This document shows positions 7,884 through 18,400 of a DNA stretch of 64,000 bases, one piece after another. Numbering within the stretch: position 1 is the first letter of the stretch; each line of letters opens with the position of its first letter. The DNA comes from Planktothricoides sp. SR001. GTDB taxonomy: Bacteria; Cyanobacteriota; Cyanobacteriia; Cyanobacteriales; Laspinemataceae. The translations under genes and the position numbers were made by a program. The DNA lies in contig NZ_LIUQ01000028.1 in NCBI RefSeq assembly GCF_001276715.1, forward strand, positions 26,071-90,070. The letters run 5' to 3'. The notes beneath the pieces were generated by a model. The model worked only from the letters and a program-made list of their open reading frames with translations. It was not told where the DNA came from and did no database searches.

Positions 7884-10800
7884 ATGTTCAGGGATTATTT
7901 GCATTTCATTGGCCAGATAGGAGGAAACAACATTCTCCATCAAGGGGAATATCAGCCTTTTTTGGTCGTTCTTTCGATCTCGATCGCCATTTTTACGTCA
8001 TATATGGCGTTTTTAATGGGTCAGTTTGCGGAGCAAGTTGCCAGTCAGCGGGTTCGCCAGACACTTCTTTCCCTGAGTGGATTAGCCTTGGGGGTGGGCA
8101 TCTGGGCAATGCACTTCATTGGTATGGTGGGGTTTCATTTGTCCTGTAGCACCAGCTATAACCCTTGGATCACTATCCTGTCAATGGTGCCCAGCGTAGG
8201 GGCCAGCATCTACACCATGCATTTCATCGCCCATCCCCAACCCAGTTTGCCAGTAATACTGGCTGGAGGGGTCTTGGTGGGACTGGGGATTGGGACGATG
8301 CACTATTCAGGGATGGCAGCAATCCAGTTAGATGGCTGGATTCGCTATAATCCCGTGCTGTTTTCTGTCTCAATTCTCGTGGCCATCATTTTGGCGACGA
8401 TCTCCCTCTGGTTTCGTTTCTACATCAACAAAATCTTTGGCGAAATTGGGGGCTATGCCTTAGCCAGTTCAGCAGTGGTCATGGGTTTGGCGACATCGGG
8501 GATGCACTATATCGCCATGACCGCCACCCAGTTCTTCTGTAATCCGTTCAGCACGATGCCTGATTCTGGGGTGGGACTGAATGCGATCGCCATTGGTGTC
8601 ACCGTGGCAACCACCTTGCTGACGGGAATCATCATGCTGGTGGTATTGCGGGAAACCACTTGGCAAAAAAATCAGAACCAGATTCTGGCACAAACAGAAG
8701 CTTGGTATCGTGGGATCATTAAATATGCCCCGGATGGGATGCTGGTGATTAACTCGCGGGGGCAGATTATCCTGACTAACCCGGTACTCGATGTCATGTT
8801 TGGCTATCAGTCCAACGAACTGCTGGGGCAGTCGTGGGAAATCCTGAGTTTGACCGATAGTTCTGGCGGACTGCTTGACTTGGGGGATTACTTCCAAGCC
8901 AAAGGGCAGGTTTGTCCCCTCAACGATCGCAACTTAGAGTTACAGGGTCAGCGTCAAGATGGGACAAAGTTTCCCATCGAAGTCGCATTAGTCCGTTTGC
9001 CGGAACTAGGGGATCGTGGCATCAGTGTCTTTGCCTCGGTACGGGATGTCACCAGCCGCAAACAAACGGAATCGGCAATTATCCGCCAGCGCGAACAATT
9101 GCAGTGGATCTTGGATAAAGCCCCCACAGGAGTTGCCATCACGGTGGACAACATTACTCGCTTTGCTAACCCGTGCATAGGCACCCTAGTGGATCTCAAA
9201 GTTGGCGACAACCCAGAAAAAATCTATGCAGATAAATTCGATCGCCTTTATATGCTCCAACAACTAGGCCGTTATGGGGTATTTGAGGGGGGTACTTATA
9301 AAATGTATGGACCCGATGGCAAAATTCGGGACATTATGGCTACTTTTATCGCCACGGAATATGAAGGCAAGCCCGGAGTCTTAGGTTGGCTAACGGATAT
9401 CAGTAAAATTAAAGCCGCCGAAGCAGAAATGCGACGGGCTAAAGAATTGGCCGAAGAAACCACCCGAATTAAATCGGACTTTCTCGCGAATATGAGCCAT
9501 GAAATTCGTACTCCCATGAATGCCATTATCGGCATGACCCATCTGGCTTTGAAAACTGATTTAACTCCCCGCCAGCAAGAATATTTAAAAAAAATCCAAA
9601 CCTCTAGTCAACATTTATTAGGAGTGATCAATGATATTCTCGATTTCTCCAAAATCGAAGCCGGGAAACTGAAGATTGAACAGATCGATTTTGATCTGGA
9701 AAAGGTCTTAGAAAATGTGGCGACCCTGATTACGGAAAAAGCAACAGCTAAGGGACTAGAACTGCTCTTTGATATTGAGCCAAATTTGCCCAGAAATTTT
9801 ATCGGCGATCCCTTACGTATGGGGCAAATTCTGATTAACTATGCCAATAACGCCGTTAAGTTCACGGAAAAAGGAGAAATCACCATCACTGTCAAGCTGA
9901 AAGAATACCGAGATCGCGATGTGGTGCTGTACCTGGGAGTCAAAGACACCGGAATTGGCTTGACCGAAGAGCATCAGGGCACATTGTTCCAAAGTTTCCA
10001 ACAGGCGGATACTTCCACCACCCGGAAGTTCGGTGGCACCGGGCTGGGACTGGCCATCTGTAAGCGGATTGCGGCACTGATGGGGGGTGAAGTGGGGGTG
10101 GAAAGCGAATATGGAAAAGGCAGCACTTTCTGGTGTACTGTTTGTTTGCAGAAAAGCACCTTACCGCCACGGCGAATGGTACTGAGTCGAGATATTCAAG
10201 GCAAACGGGTCTTAGTGGTTGATGACAACGAAAATGCCCGACTGATTATGAAGGATCTCCTGGAACAGATGAAATTTGATGTGGATCTGGTGAGTTCCGG
10301 TCAGGAAGCTTTGGATGCGGTCGCTGCGGCTGATACCTTCGATCGTCCTTATGAGATTGTTTTTCTGGACTGGCAAATGCCATTTATGGACGGGCTGGAA
10401 GTTGCCCGCCGAATCAAAAAAATTTCCTTGAAACATAAACCGCATCATTTGATTGTCACCGCTTACGGAAGAGAGGAAGTTTTCCAAGAAGCAGAATCAA
10501 CGGGCATCGCCGATGTTTTGGTCAAGCCAGTCAATGCTTCTATTGTGTTTGACAGTCTAGCGAGATTACTCGGTGAAACGGGAGAAAATGTGGCCAATAG
10601 CAATTATGAACCGCCGAGTCTGCTGGCCGATCGCCTCAAAACCATCCAAGGGGCAAAGATTCTATTAGTAGAAGACAACGAGGTGAATCAGGAAGTGGCC
10701 ATAGAGTTATTACAGGATGCCGGATTTGTGGTTGATTTGGCCGAAAACGGGCGGATTGCGCTGGCAAAAGTCAAAACTGATGATTACGATCTGGTGCTGA

Positions 10801-11675
10801 TGGATATGCAGATGCCGGAAATGGATGGGATTTCCGCTACCATTCAGCTTCGCCAAGATCCTGATTACCAAACTTTGCCGATTGTGGCCATGACCGCGAA
10901 TGTGATGCAAGGCGATCGCGATCGCTGTTTAAGCGCCGGGATGAACGATCATGTGGCCAAACCCATTGAACCGGAGGATCTCTGGAATACTTTGCTCAAA
11001 TGGATTCCACCCCAGTCCTCCAAGAGGGAATCAGCAGAAACTCCTGTCCCGGCGATCGCCAAGCCCGAAAATCCGGTGACTATTCCTACAGATATTCCGG
11101 GTCTGAATATATGCGAAGGGCTGCGCCGGGTCTTGGGCAAAAAATCACTTTATCTGTCAATGTTACGCAAATTTGTATCGGGACAGAAAAACTTTGCCCA
11201 GCAATTTATCCAAGCTTGGGAAGTTGGTGACTACAAACTAGCAGAAAGATTAGCCCATACATTGCGTGGAGTAGCGGGCAACATTGGAGCCGCAGAAATC
11301 CAAGCCGCAGCCTCAACTTTAGAAACTGCGGTTAAAAACGAGGTTTCTCCTGGGGAAATCGAAGCATTTTTGCTGGCATTGCGTCAACCTCTGGAAACAT
11401 TGATTGACCAATTAGAAATTAAACTGGCACCGGAAGTCGTGACTGCTACCGTCGATATAGATTTGGCTAAATTGACAGAAGTCTGCCATCAACTTTCTCA
11501 CCTCTTGCTCGAAAATGATGCGGAGGCTGCCGAAGTTTTACAAGATAATACGGATTTACTTAAAAATGCTTTTCCCCAGGGTTATAGTGCGATTGCGGAT
11601 GCGGTAAATTCATTTGATTTTGATGCAGCCCATGCCGCGTTATTGTTGGCTAGGGAAACTTTTAATATCTCTTAA
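7884..11675 (+). CDS. MHYT-PAS-PAS hybrid histidine kinase with two receivers and Hpt
   Basis: This 1263-residue sensor starts with an MHYT membrane domain: the motifs MHFIGM, MHFIAH, MHYSGM and MHYIAM lie in about seven helices (residues 25-255). MHYT domains are proposed to bind copper and sense a diatomic gas or redox state. Two PAS domains follow (about 265-395 and 405-520), then HisKA with H539 in [12 protein letters not shown], an ATPase domain ([15 protein letters not shown]), receiver 1 with D829 ([11 protein letters not shown]), receiver 2 with D974 ([11 protein letters not shown]) and a C-terminal Hpt with H1125 ([15 protein letters not shown]). All phosphorelay residues are present. 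The next gene, 35 bp downstream, is a receiver-kinase and a likely relay partner. Confidence 0.95.
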   Translation: MFRDYLHFIGQIGGNNILHQGEYQPFLVVLSISIAIFTSYMAFLMGQFAEQVASQRVRQTLLSLSGLALGVGIWAMHFIGMVGFHLSCSTSYNPWITILSMVPSVGASIYTMHFIAHPQPSLPVILAGGVLVGLGIGTMHYSGMAAIQLDGWIRYNPVLFSVSILVAIILATISLWFRFYINKIFGEIGGYALASSAVVMGLATSGMHYIAMTATQFFCNPFSTMPDSGVGLNAIAIGVTVATTLLTGIIMLVVLRETTWQKNQNQILAQTEAWYRGIIKYAPDGMLVINSRGQIILTNPVLDVMFGYQSNELLGQSWEILSLTDSSGGLLDLGDYFQAKGQVCPLNDRNLELQGQRQDGTKFPIEVALVRLPELGDRGISVFASVRDVTSRKQTESAIIRQREQLQWILDKAPTGVAITVDNITRFANPCIGTLVDLKVGDNPEKIYADKFDRLYMLQQLGRYGVFEGGTYKMYGPDGKIRDIMATFIATEYEGKPGVLGWLTDISKIKAAEAEMRRAKELAEETTRIKSDFLANMSHEIRTPMNAIIGMTHLALKTDLTPRQQEYLKKIQTSSQHLLGVINDILDFSKIEAGKLKIEQIDFDLEKVLENVATLITEKATAKGLELLFDIEPNLPRNFIGDPLRMGQILINYANNAVKFTEKGEITITVKLKEYRDRDVVLYLGVKDTGIGLTEEHQGTLFQSFQQADTSTTRKFGGTGLGLAICKRIAALMGGEVGVESEYGKGSTFWCTVCLQKSTLPPRRMVLSRDIQGKRVLVVDDNENARLIMKDLLEQMKFDVDLVSSGQEALDAVAAADTFDRPYEIVFLDWQMPFMDGLEVARRIKKISLKHKPHHLIVTAYGREEVFQEAESTGIADVLVKPVNASIVFDSLARLLGETGENVANSNYEPPSLLADRLKTIQGAKILLVEDNEVNQEVAIELLQDAGFVVDLAENGRIALAKVKTDDYDLVLMDMQMPEMDGISATIQLRQDPDYQTLPIVAMTANVMQGDRDRCLSAGMNDHVAKPIEPEDLWNTLLKWIPPQSSKRESAETPVPAIAKPENPVTIPTDIPGLNICEGLRRVLGKKSLYLSMLRKFVSGQKNFAQQFIQAWEVGDYKLAERLAHTLRGVAGNIGAAEIQAAASTLETAVKNEVSPGEIEAFLLALRQPLETLIDQLEIKLAPEVVTATVDIDLAKLTEVCHQLSHLLLENDAEAAEVLQDNTDLLKNAFPQGYSAIADAVNSFDFDAAHAALLLARETFNIS

Positions 11676-11710
11676 GGTTAATAAATCAAATAACTAAACA
11701 GGGTATCTAT

Positions 11711-12811
11711 ATGGAAACTACTCAAAATACGCAAGAAAAAAAGACGATTCTGGTGGTGGATGATACCCCAGATAATCTGGCTTTTATTAGCGGATTACTC
11801 AAGGATACTTTTCGGGTTAAAGTTGCGAATAACGGCGAAAAAGGATTGGCGATCGCCCAGTCCGACAATCCCCCAGATTTAATCCTGCTGGATATTATGA
11901 TGCCAGGGATGGATGGCTATGAAGTCTGTCGCCAACTCAAGGCGAATGTGCGATCGCGAGAAATTCCCGTGATTTTTCTCACCGCCAAATCAGAAATCGA
12001 AGACGAACGGAAAGGTCTGGAATTAGGATCCGCCGACTATATCACCAAACCCGTGAGTCCTCCCATCCTCCTAGCCCGGGTCAACACCCAACTCACCCTA
12101 AAAGCTTCTCTGGACAATTTGCGAGACTTACTTCAATTTCGCGAAGACATGGTAAACATGATCGTCCACGATTTGCGAAATCCCATTTCCATGATACTTC
12201 CCACCGTCGATTTACTACTGACATATCCTAACCTAGCCCCGGAAAAACGGCAGAAAAGTCTAGAAAGAATTTTCTATGGAGCACAACAACTGCGGCGTTT
12301 AGTAGATGATTTGCTCCTGAGAGCCAAGTTAGAGGCGAATAAGTTGGTTTTAGATTACCAAGATGTAGATATCTGTGAAATTTGTGCATCAGCAGTAGCC
12401 GATTTAGAAGTCAGCGCCGCTGACAAGCATTTACAACTGATTATAAAAACCCCTGAAGTGAATGATCGTACCGTCAAAGTCGATCCCATGCTATTTCGGC
12501 GAGCCATTGATAATTTATTATCCAATGCCATTAAGTTTTCCCCACAAAACAGCGAAATCACTCTCTTGGTAGATTATCCAAAAGAACGAGGTGCAAAAGT
12601 TCAGGTGGCGGATTTAGGCCCAGGAGTCAATGAGAATTTACGGCAAGGTATTTTTGAAAAATACGAGATTGGCACTTTGATGAAAGGCGTGAGCCAAATC
12701 GGTTTAGGTTTAGCTTTTTGTAAACTGGTGGTTGATGCCCACGGGGGAAATATTACCGTCACAGATAATACTCCTAATGGCTCAATATTTACCATCGAAA
12801 TTAACAATTAA
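11711..12811 (+). CDS. Receiver-histidine kinase hybrid
   Basis: Receiver domain first (residues 10-130, phospho-acceptor D61 in LLDIMMPGMDGYEV, K in YITKPVSPP), then a kinase with H153 in MIVHDLRNPISM, N box NLLSNAIKFSP, and GLGLAFCKLVVDAHGG as G2 box. The architecture (REC at the N-terminus, no DNA-binding output) fits an intermediate in a phosphorelay. The start lies 35 bp after the MHYT hybrid kinase and in the same direction, so the two are probably one transcript and one pathway; the final output protein is not in the neighbourhood. Confidence 0.9.
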   Translation: METTQNTQEKKTILVVDDTPDNLAFISGLLKDTFRVKVANNGEKGLAIAQSDNPPDLILLDIMMPGMDGYEVCRQLKANVRSREIPVIFLTAKSEIEDERKGLELGSADYITKPVSPPILLARVNTQLTLKASLDNLRDLLQFREDMVNMIVHDLRNPISMILPTVDLLLTYPNLAPEKRQKSLERIFYGAQQLRRLVDDLLLRAKLEANKLVLDYQDVDICEICASAVADLEVSAADKHLQLIIKTPEVNDRTVKVDPMLFRRAIDNLLSNAIKFSPQNSEITLLVDYPKERGAKVQVADLGPGVNENLRQGIFEKYEIGTLMKGVSQIGLGLAFCKLVVDAHGGNITVTDNTPNGSIFTIEINN

Positions 12812-12882
12812 TTATTAATTTGTTGATATTCTGATATTAGGAATTACGCAAATCTGGCGATTAACGGCGATTAAACAACATA

Positions 12883-12910
12883 GGTAGGGTGGGCTTTCGC
12901 CCATCCTACC
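12883..12910. terminator. 12-bp hairpin between convergent genes
   Basis: GGTAGGGTGGGC / GCCCATCCTACC with a TTTC loop and one mismatch. It sits between the stops of the receiver-kinase (plus) and the PstS-like gene (minus). There is no long T-run, so it may be a repeat hairpin or a weak bidirectional terminator. Confidence 0.45.
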
Positions 12911-12975
12911 CGTAATATATCCGTGTAGGATTTAGGGAATCTATGAGTCCCCATCCCCCCTAGATAAAACTCGGC

Positions 12976-13998
12976 TTATCTCAGACTGACAAATCCGGCA
13001 TTTCTAATTATTTCTTGACCTTGATCCGTCAACATAAACTGGGCATAAGTTTCCCCAGCAATTTGATCCAATTGGCCATTTTCTTTCACCACCACAAATA
13101 AACGACGACTCCAGGGATATGCCCCACTTCTAAATACGTTCACATTCACTTCATTCCGTCGATTGGGACATTGGGAAAGAGGGATAAACGGTTCTTGATA
13201 GGGGGCAACAAATTCACCAGGGTTTTTACCAATTGGTACAGTTTTTACCGTACATTGAGGCACCAGTAATGTAGAGGAAGACCAGTAAATTCCCCCCATA
13301 TCTCTCGCTACCATTCTGATAGCTTCAGTGGTAGTCTCTGTTAAGATAGCGTAATTGGGATCGTCTCTACCTATTTTACCATAAGGCTGGATTTTTAAAT
13401 CTGGGCCCCCAACTTCGCTCCAGTTAGTAATTTTACCCGCATAAATATCATCATGTTGTTGAATGGTTAAACCGGGAATTTCTAAACTGGGGTGAACTGC
13501 TACGGCAATTCCATCAATCCCCACTGCGATTTCTTTTATTTTAAAGCCTCGTTTTTCGGCAGTTTCATATTCATTTTTAGAAATCGGTCGGGAAGATAAA
13601 GCAAAAGCCAGTTCATTATTTAATAGCATAGAGATTCCCGTACCCGTACTGGGGGCTTCTCGGACGGGATCCGTATAACGCAGTTGAAATTGTGGCCAAA
13701 CGATTTGAATTGCTGGGTCAATTTCTGCTCTAATGGGCGCCCAAGTGGTACTGCCACCATGACTAAATAATCCTTTGGGAACATTTTTCACTTGAGCAAA
13801 GGTTTCAGGATATTCTATAACTGTTTGATTGGGGGAATTATCGGCAGAATTGTCACCATTTTCTGACGAATTGTTGCCTCCAGTAATCGATTGGATGCCA
13901 CCCGATCGCTGAAAAAAGAAAAATCCTATCCCCAGCAGGGTTAAGGTGATGACTAGGGTTAGGAGGAGAACTTTAGTTTCTTTTGGAGTGTTAGACAT
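12976..13998 (-). CDS. PstS-like periplasmic substrate-binding protein
   Basis: 340 residues with an uncleaved-looking N-terminal membrane anchor (residues 9-29, VLLLTLVITLTLLGIGFFFF) and a Ser/Asn-rich linker. A type 2 periplasmic binding domain follows: STTWAPIRAE near residue 83, a central GIDGIAVAVHP and a C-terminal YPWSRRLFVVVKE. These match the PBP superfamily proteins related to phosphate-binding PstS. No ABC permease or ATPase genes are adjacent, so it may serve as a solitary phosphate-sensing or scavenging protein; the ligand is inferred only from the family. Confidence 0.75.
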   Translation of the reverse strand: MSNTPKETKVLLLTLVITLTLLGIGFFFFQRSGGIQSITGGNNSSENGDNSADNSPNQTVIEYPETFAQVKNVPKGLFSHGGSTTWAPIRAEIDPAIQIVWPQFQLRYTDPVREAPSTGTGISMLLNNELAFALSSRPISKNEYETAEKRGFKIKEIAVGIDGIAVAVHPSLEIPGLTIQQHDDIYAGKITNWSEVGGPDLKIQPYGKIGRDDPNYAILTETTTEAIRMVARDMGGIYWSSSTLLVPQCTVKTVPIGKNPGEFVAPYQEPFIPLSQCPNRRNEVNVNVFRSGAYPWSRRLFVVVKENGQLDQIAGETYAQFMLTDQGQEIIRNAGFVSLR

Positions 13999-14032
13999 TG
14001 CTGATTAACGGCTAATTTACTGATTGATGACT

Positions 14033-14587
14033 CTATTTTAAGCCCAATTTTTTTCTAATCCAAGTAGCGGTCATAAATAATAGGGGGGTGACAAGCAATC
14101 CCGTAAGAATCATATGTCCCGGAAATTGAAAGTAAAAATACCATAAAAGTAAGGTGCCATAAGGGGAATCCGTATGATCCACAAAATAAAATAGCAGACT
14201 ACTTTCATCCCCAGGGGGAATTCCTAAGCGACGTTTGATAAAAGAATTGGGTAATTCAGATAAGTTAAACACTAATCCAACCAGTAACCCATACTCTAAC
14301 CAGTTAAAAGATGCCAAAGATATCCAATTAGGCAGAGGGTCTTTGATGAGCAAAGGTTCTAATATTTGGCATAATAAGACGCTGACCGCATTGGTTAAGG
14401 GAAGACTGACTAAGCCGCGCCATTTTTTGTTTGCTCCAAATAATGACTGGTTAATGGGAAAGTTTAACGGTTCAAATAGTGGAGTTTTCCAGAGGAATGC
14501 TTCGATTATTCCCGCGATAAATAATGGACAAATTAGCCAGAGTATATTGGATGTATCCTGAAAAAATACTTGTAAAATCGGGGGCAT
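14033..14587 (-). CDS. CDP-archaeol synthase-like (CarS/DUF46) membrane protein
   Basis: 184 residues with several hydrophobic segments and the family signatures GANKKWRGL near residue 52, NSFIKRRLGIPPGDES near 115-130 and YFVDHTDSPYG near 137. These are the conserved cytoplasmic motifs of the CDP-archaeol synthase family, distant relatives of CdsA that activate lipid anchors with CTP. Cyanobacteria make no archaeol, so the substrate here is probably another lipid alcohol or phosphatidate. The start is 35 bp from the end of the PstS-like gene and both lie on the minus strand, so they may share a transcript. Confidence 0.75.
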   Translation of the reverse strand: MPPILQVFFQDTSNILWLICPLFIAGIIEAFLWKTPLFEPLNFPINQSLFGANKKWRGLVSLPLTNAVSVLLCQILEPLLIKDPLPNWISLASFNWLEYGLLVGLVFNLSELPNSFIKRRLGIPPGDESSLLFYFVDHTDSPYGTLLLWYFYFQFPGHMILTGLLVTPLLFMTATWIRKKLGLK

Positions 14588-14732
14588 AGTGGTAAAATAT
14601 AGAGTGAGCGAAATTTCTCAATTTATTATAGCGCATTTTCAGTGAAATCAAATAGGAAACAGGGAATAGAAAAATGTTGGTTGGGCATGGCCGACCTGTT
14701 TAAGTAGCAAGCATTGGCCACCCTAGCCAAAA

Positions 14733-14765
14733 ATATATCGCCAATATATCGCCAATATATCGCCA
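14733..14765. repeat. 11-bp tandem repeat AATATATCGCC, three copies
   Basis: Short direct repeats in the divergent spacer between the CarS-like and lipid-kinase-like genes, about 30 bases before the start of the latter. Confidence 0.8.
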
Positions 14766-14796
14766 AATTTATCTGATTAAGTTAATCATATAAATA

Positions 14797-16368
14797 TTGC
14801 ATCATTTATATGATGTATTAACTAATAATTTTGCAGAAAAAAAGCAGAAAAAAATGCAGGAAAAAATTACGGAAAGAATGCAGGAAAAAATCCAGGAAAG
14901 AATATTTAGCGATTGCCTCTGGTTTATAGATAGCCCAAAACCGTTGGCGGAAAATACCCCTGATTATCCTTTAGGGTATTTAACGGAAAATTACTTGATA
15001 TTTTTCCAGAATAGCCAAGAAAGCTATTTAAGCTTAGACGATGTAGTTGGGGTATCTATATGCGATAGATTAGAAAATATTGAGGAAGCATTTTTTCAAG
15101 TTAAAGCTTATCATTTGGTAGAATTATCAGCAGTTTTGGGTTTGGGAAAAAAACGCCAACGCCGGTTAAAAACTTATGAATTTGCTTGTCCCAATACTGA
15201 GGTGCGATCGCGCTGGATAGTGGCGATTCAAAACCTGATTCGAGGTTTACCGATTGACAACCAAAATCCGGCAGTTAATCAGCGGTTACAGATATTTTTA
15301 AATCCGACAAGTGGCAAAAAACAAAGCCGGATAATTTTCCAGCAAATTAGTCCATTATTAGACAATAGTCATCTGGAATATACCTTAACAGAAACCACCC
15401 GTACTGGTCAAATTCAAGACACCTTAAGTGAAATTAATCTCTCAGAAATTGATGGGATTATCATCGTCGGGGGTGATGGCAGCATCCATGAAGCAATCAA
15501 TGGATTAATGAATCGTTCTGATTGGCAAACAGCAATCCTCAAACCCATTGGCATTATTCCAACGGGAACGGGGAATGGGTTAGCTAAAACTTTATTAGAA
15601 ATTTCCGGTGAACCGGACGATCCCTTAAGTGCGGCTTTTCTGATTGCCAAAGGAATTACCCAAGGAAAATATCGCCCTTTGGATCTTGCTAAAACTCAAC
15701 AATCTGGCCAAATATTTTATAGTTTTCTTTCTCTTGGTTGGGGAATTATTAGTGATGTAGATATTGAATCAGAAAAATTAAGGTTTTTAGGCAGTCTCAG
15801 AACCGATATTTATGCCCTGATGCGAATTGCGACATTGCGTCATTATCCAGGAAAATTTGCTTATTTACCCGCTTATTTACCAGAAACAGAGGCGATTACG
15901 CGTAGCGGATCCCTTACGGGAGTCGCCTCTCTCATGGGTGAATACCAAAGTGAATGTCAAACCTTTAAAAAATGTCCAAATTGTCTGGCAGCAGATAAAC
16001 AAATACCGCCAACAAAGCAGCAAGATTGGCAAGTGATGCAAGATGACTTTGTATTAATTTGGGCGATGAATATTAGTCATGCTACCCAAAATATCAAAGC
16101 GGCACCTCACGCCCATTTATCTGATGGGATGATGGATATTATTATAGTCCGCCGGGGAATTTCTAAGTTAAACTTACTCTTAGCTTTCTTAAAAGCTGCC
16201 CAGGGAAAGCATCTCTCGTTACCGGGAATCGAATTTTATAAAGTACGGGGTTTTCGCTTAGAACCCTTAACCCCCCAGGGTATTTTAACGGTGGATGGGG
16301 AGCAAGTCGAGTATTTACCAATAGAAATGGAGGTAAAAAGAGGATTAGCCAGAGTGATTTGTGCGTGA
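14797..16368 (+). CDS. Diacylglycerol/sphingosine kinase-like lipid kinase with PH-like N-terminus
   Basis: Residues 165-310 carry the DAGK catalytic fold: LQIFLNPTSGKKQS, the nucleotide loop IIIVGGDGSIHEAINGL and GIIPTGTGNGLAKTL. The C-terminal half continues the LCB5/YegS family (MMDIIIVRRG, LTVDGEQVEY). Before it, residues 45-160 resemble the PH-like domain found ahead of sphingosine kinases (YLSLDDVVGV, ending RSRWIVAIQNLIRG). The kinase therefore looks more like eukaryotic sphingosine kinases than typical short YegS proteins. The first 35 residues are a repetitive Met/Gln/Glu/Lys helix (MQEKI), so the true start may be one of the internal ATGs. It probably phosphorylates a membrane lipid; the substrate is unknown. 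Confidence 0.8.
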   Translation: MHHLYDVLTNNFAEKKQKKMQEKITERMQEKIQERIFSDCLWFIDSPKPLAENTPDYPLGYLTENYLIFFQNSQESYLSLDDVVGVSICDRLENIEEAFFQVKAYHLVELSAVLGLGKKRQRRLKTYEFACPNTEVRSRWIVAIQNLIRGLPIDNQNPAVNQRLQIFLNPTSGKKQSRIIFQQISPLLDNSHLEYTLTETTRTGQIQDTLSEINLSEIDGIIIVGGDGSIHEAINGLMNRSDWQTAILKPIGIIPTGTGNGLAKTLLEISGEPDDPLSAAFLIAKGITQGKYRPLDLAKTQQSGQIFYSFLSLGWGIISDVDIESEKLRFLGSLRTDIYALMRIATLRHYPGKFAYLPAYLPETEAITRSGSLTGVASLMGEYQSECQTFKKCPNCLAADKQIPPTKQQDWQVMQDDFVLIWAMNISHATQNIKAAPHAHLSDGMMDIIIVRRGISKLNLLLAFLKAAQGKHLSLPGIEFYKVRGFRLEPLTPQGILTVDGEQVEYLPIEMEVKRGLARVICA

Positions 16369-16455
16369 AAAATGCGATCGGCTATCAGTCTTGGGCGTTA
16401 AATATCGGCACCAAATATCGGCCTTTCATATTCAGAATAAAGCTGAAAGCTAAAC

Positions 16456-16552
16456 CCTGAAGGCTGACCTCTGAAAGCTGACCTCTGAAAGCTGACCTCT
16501 GAAAGCTGACCTCTGAAAGCTGACCTCTGAAAGCTGACCTTTGAAAGCTGAC
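16456..16552. repeat. 14-bp tandem repeat GCTGACCTCTGAAA, about seven copies
   Basis: Nearly perfect head-to-tail units in the spacer between the lipid-kinase-like gene and the M48 protease gene. A minus-strand 66-codon frame through them is only a translation of the repeat. Confidence 0.95.
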
Positions 16553-16755
16553 GCTGTATTCTCAGGAACTTGTTGACCGGGTAAATGGATCTAGACACTT
16601 AAGAAACCGGCAAGGGATTGAACTTCTAGGGTATTGTTCACAGGGTATATATAGATCGGATGTCTGGGGTGCGAACTACTCATTTAACTCTAATCACTCT
16701 AAATCCTGCCCTAGAAAACGCTTTTGACCACTTCGGAAATAAGGAGACAAGCAAA

Positions 16756-18306
16756 ATGAAAAAACTGCGAAAATTCCGCTGGGTGGCGCTAGGATTAGCT
16801 GTATTTCTCAGCGTCAACTTGTTGAATTTTGGCTTCCCCCTGGGGGTTCAGTCAAAATTACCGCCTACCACCAACCAAACCCCCAGCCAAACTCCCGGTT
16901 TTGTTTGGCAAAACAGCAACCTCCCCAGTCTTGAGGAGGTTTTCCAACTCGCCCAAAACTCGGATAGCAACCAATTACAAAGATTAGCGGAAGGCGATCG
17001 CCTCTTTCGAGAAGGAAATGTCTCTGGGGCAGAACGAATTTATCGCGAAGTTAAACCCCCTTACTCCTCAAATGTTGGCAGAAACGATCTGCCTGAACCT
17101 GTCTATGATGCCGAACAACTGGGAGGAGCAGCGCGAGTTTATTGGCGCGAAGCCCAAGCGGGATTTGAACAAAAAATGCAAAGCCGACTGTTTATTGCCC
17201 TAGAACAGTTAGTAGAAGACTATCCGCAATTTATCCCCGGTCATTTATTATTAGTAGATGCTTTGAGACAATACGATCGCCTCTTCTTGGCGATCGCCGC
17301 CCTAGAAAGGGCCACCAACCTCTATCCCAATGAACCGTCATTAATTGCTGCCGAAATCAAAGCCTTAGCCGAGGATAAACAATGGCTAGAAGCCTCAATT
17401 TCTGCGCGGCAATTTGCCCTACTCTTTCCCGAACACGAAAAGGCGGGAGAATTCACCAAAATTGCCGATGAATATTTGAAAAAATATCAAGGAGGGATGA
17501 AGCGGAGATTAATCGGTCAAGCGATTCTCAGTGGCGCGATTAATATTGGCGATTACCTCCTAACCGGCAATGCCGCTGGCGGCATTCCCACCCTGCAATT
17601 AACCATGCTCTTATTGCAAGGCGAATCTTCCTTTGGCAAACAATTTTCTGAAGCTTACAAACAAGAGTATAGAAGCCAAGGGATGTTAGTTGAAGACCCA
17701 CAAATTTTAGAATATGTAGACCGATTAGGTCAGCAAGTCGCCAGCTTAATGGGTCGCGATGAATTTGAATATGAATTTAATGTGATTGCCGATGATTCCC
17801 TCAATGCTTTTGCCATGCCCGGAGGTAAAATATTTATTCATACGGGGGCATTAATGCAACTGAAATCCGAAGCAGAATTAATGGGATTAATCGGCCATGA
17901 AGTCGGCCACGCGGTACTATCCCACGGCTATCAGCGCATTGCTAAAGGGACATTATTATCCAATTTAAACCGTGTTTTACCCTTAGGAGATGTGATTGCT
18001 GAACTGTTAAATCGGGCTTATTCTCGTCAGAATGAACGGCAATCAGATATTTTAGGAACGCGAGTTTTAGCGGGTACAAAATATGCTGCCGATGGCGTCA
18101 GAAATGTGATGGTCAGACTTGATAAACTTTACGGAGATAAAGCCCCACCGCCGTGGTTATCGACTCACCCACCCTCCGCAGAACGGGTGCGATATTTAGA
18201 GGAAATGATTGTGGAAAATAGTTATAACCCTTATGGTTATGAAGGGGTGGACGAACTAGCCGCAATTCAAGCCCGAATCAAAGAAATCGTCCCGCAAAAG
18301 AGTTAG
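16756..18306 (+). CDS. Secreted M48-family zinc metalloprotease with TPR-like region
   Basis: ATG 16756 is chosen because AAGGAGA precedes it and the product then begins with a classical signal peptide (KKLRKFRWVALGLAVFLSV). The longer frame from 16660 has no such support. The 516-residue product has a helical TPR-like region (about 60-230) and a C-terminal peptidase domain with HEVGH (H381-H385), the zinc-binding HExxH. The third ligand is likely the glutamate in RQNERQSDILG, and STHPPSAER closes the domain. This matches BepA/YfgC-type M48 peptidases involved in envelope protein quality control. It is followed by the tandem terminator array. Confidence 0.85.
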   Translation: MKKLRKFRWVALGLAVFLSVNLLNFGFPLGVQSKLPPTTNQTPSQTPGFVWQNSNLPSLEEVFQLAQNSDSNQLQRLAEGDRLFREGNVSGAERIYREVKPPYSSNVGRNDLPEPVYDAEQLGGAARVYWREAQAGFEQKMQSRLFIALEQLVEDYPQFIPGHLLLVDALRQYDRLFLAIAALERATNLYPNEPSLIAAEIKALAEDKQWLEASISARQFALLFPEHEKAGEFTKIADEYLKKYQGGMKRRLIGQAILSGAINIGDYLLTGNAAGGIPTLQLTMLLLQGESSFGKQFSEAYKQEYRSQGMLVEDPQILEYVDRLGQQVASLMGRDEFEYEFNVIADDSLNAFAMPGGKIFIHTGALMQLKSEAELMGLIGHEVGHAVLSHGYQRIAKGTLLSNLNRVLPLGDVIAELLNRAYSRQNERQSDILGTRVLAGTKYAADGVRNVMVRLDKLYGDKAPPPWLSTHPPSAERVRYLEEMIVENSYNPYGYEGVDELAAIQARIKEIVPQKS

Positions 18307-18400
18307 AATTATTCGTTATTTGTTATTTGTTATTTGTTATTTGTTGTTAGCATATTAACCTAAATAACAAATAACAAATAGGCAACAAAATAACCAAAAT

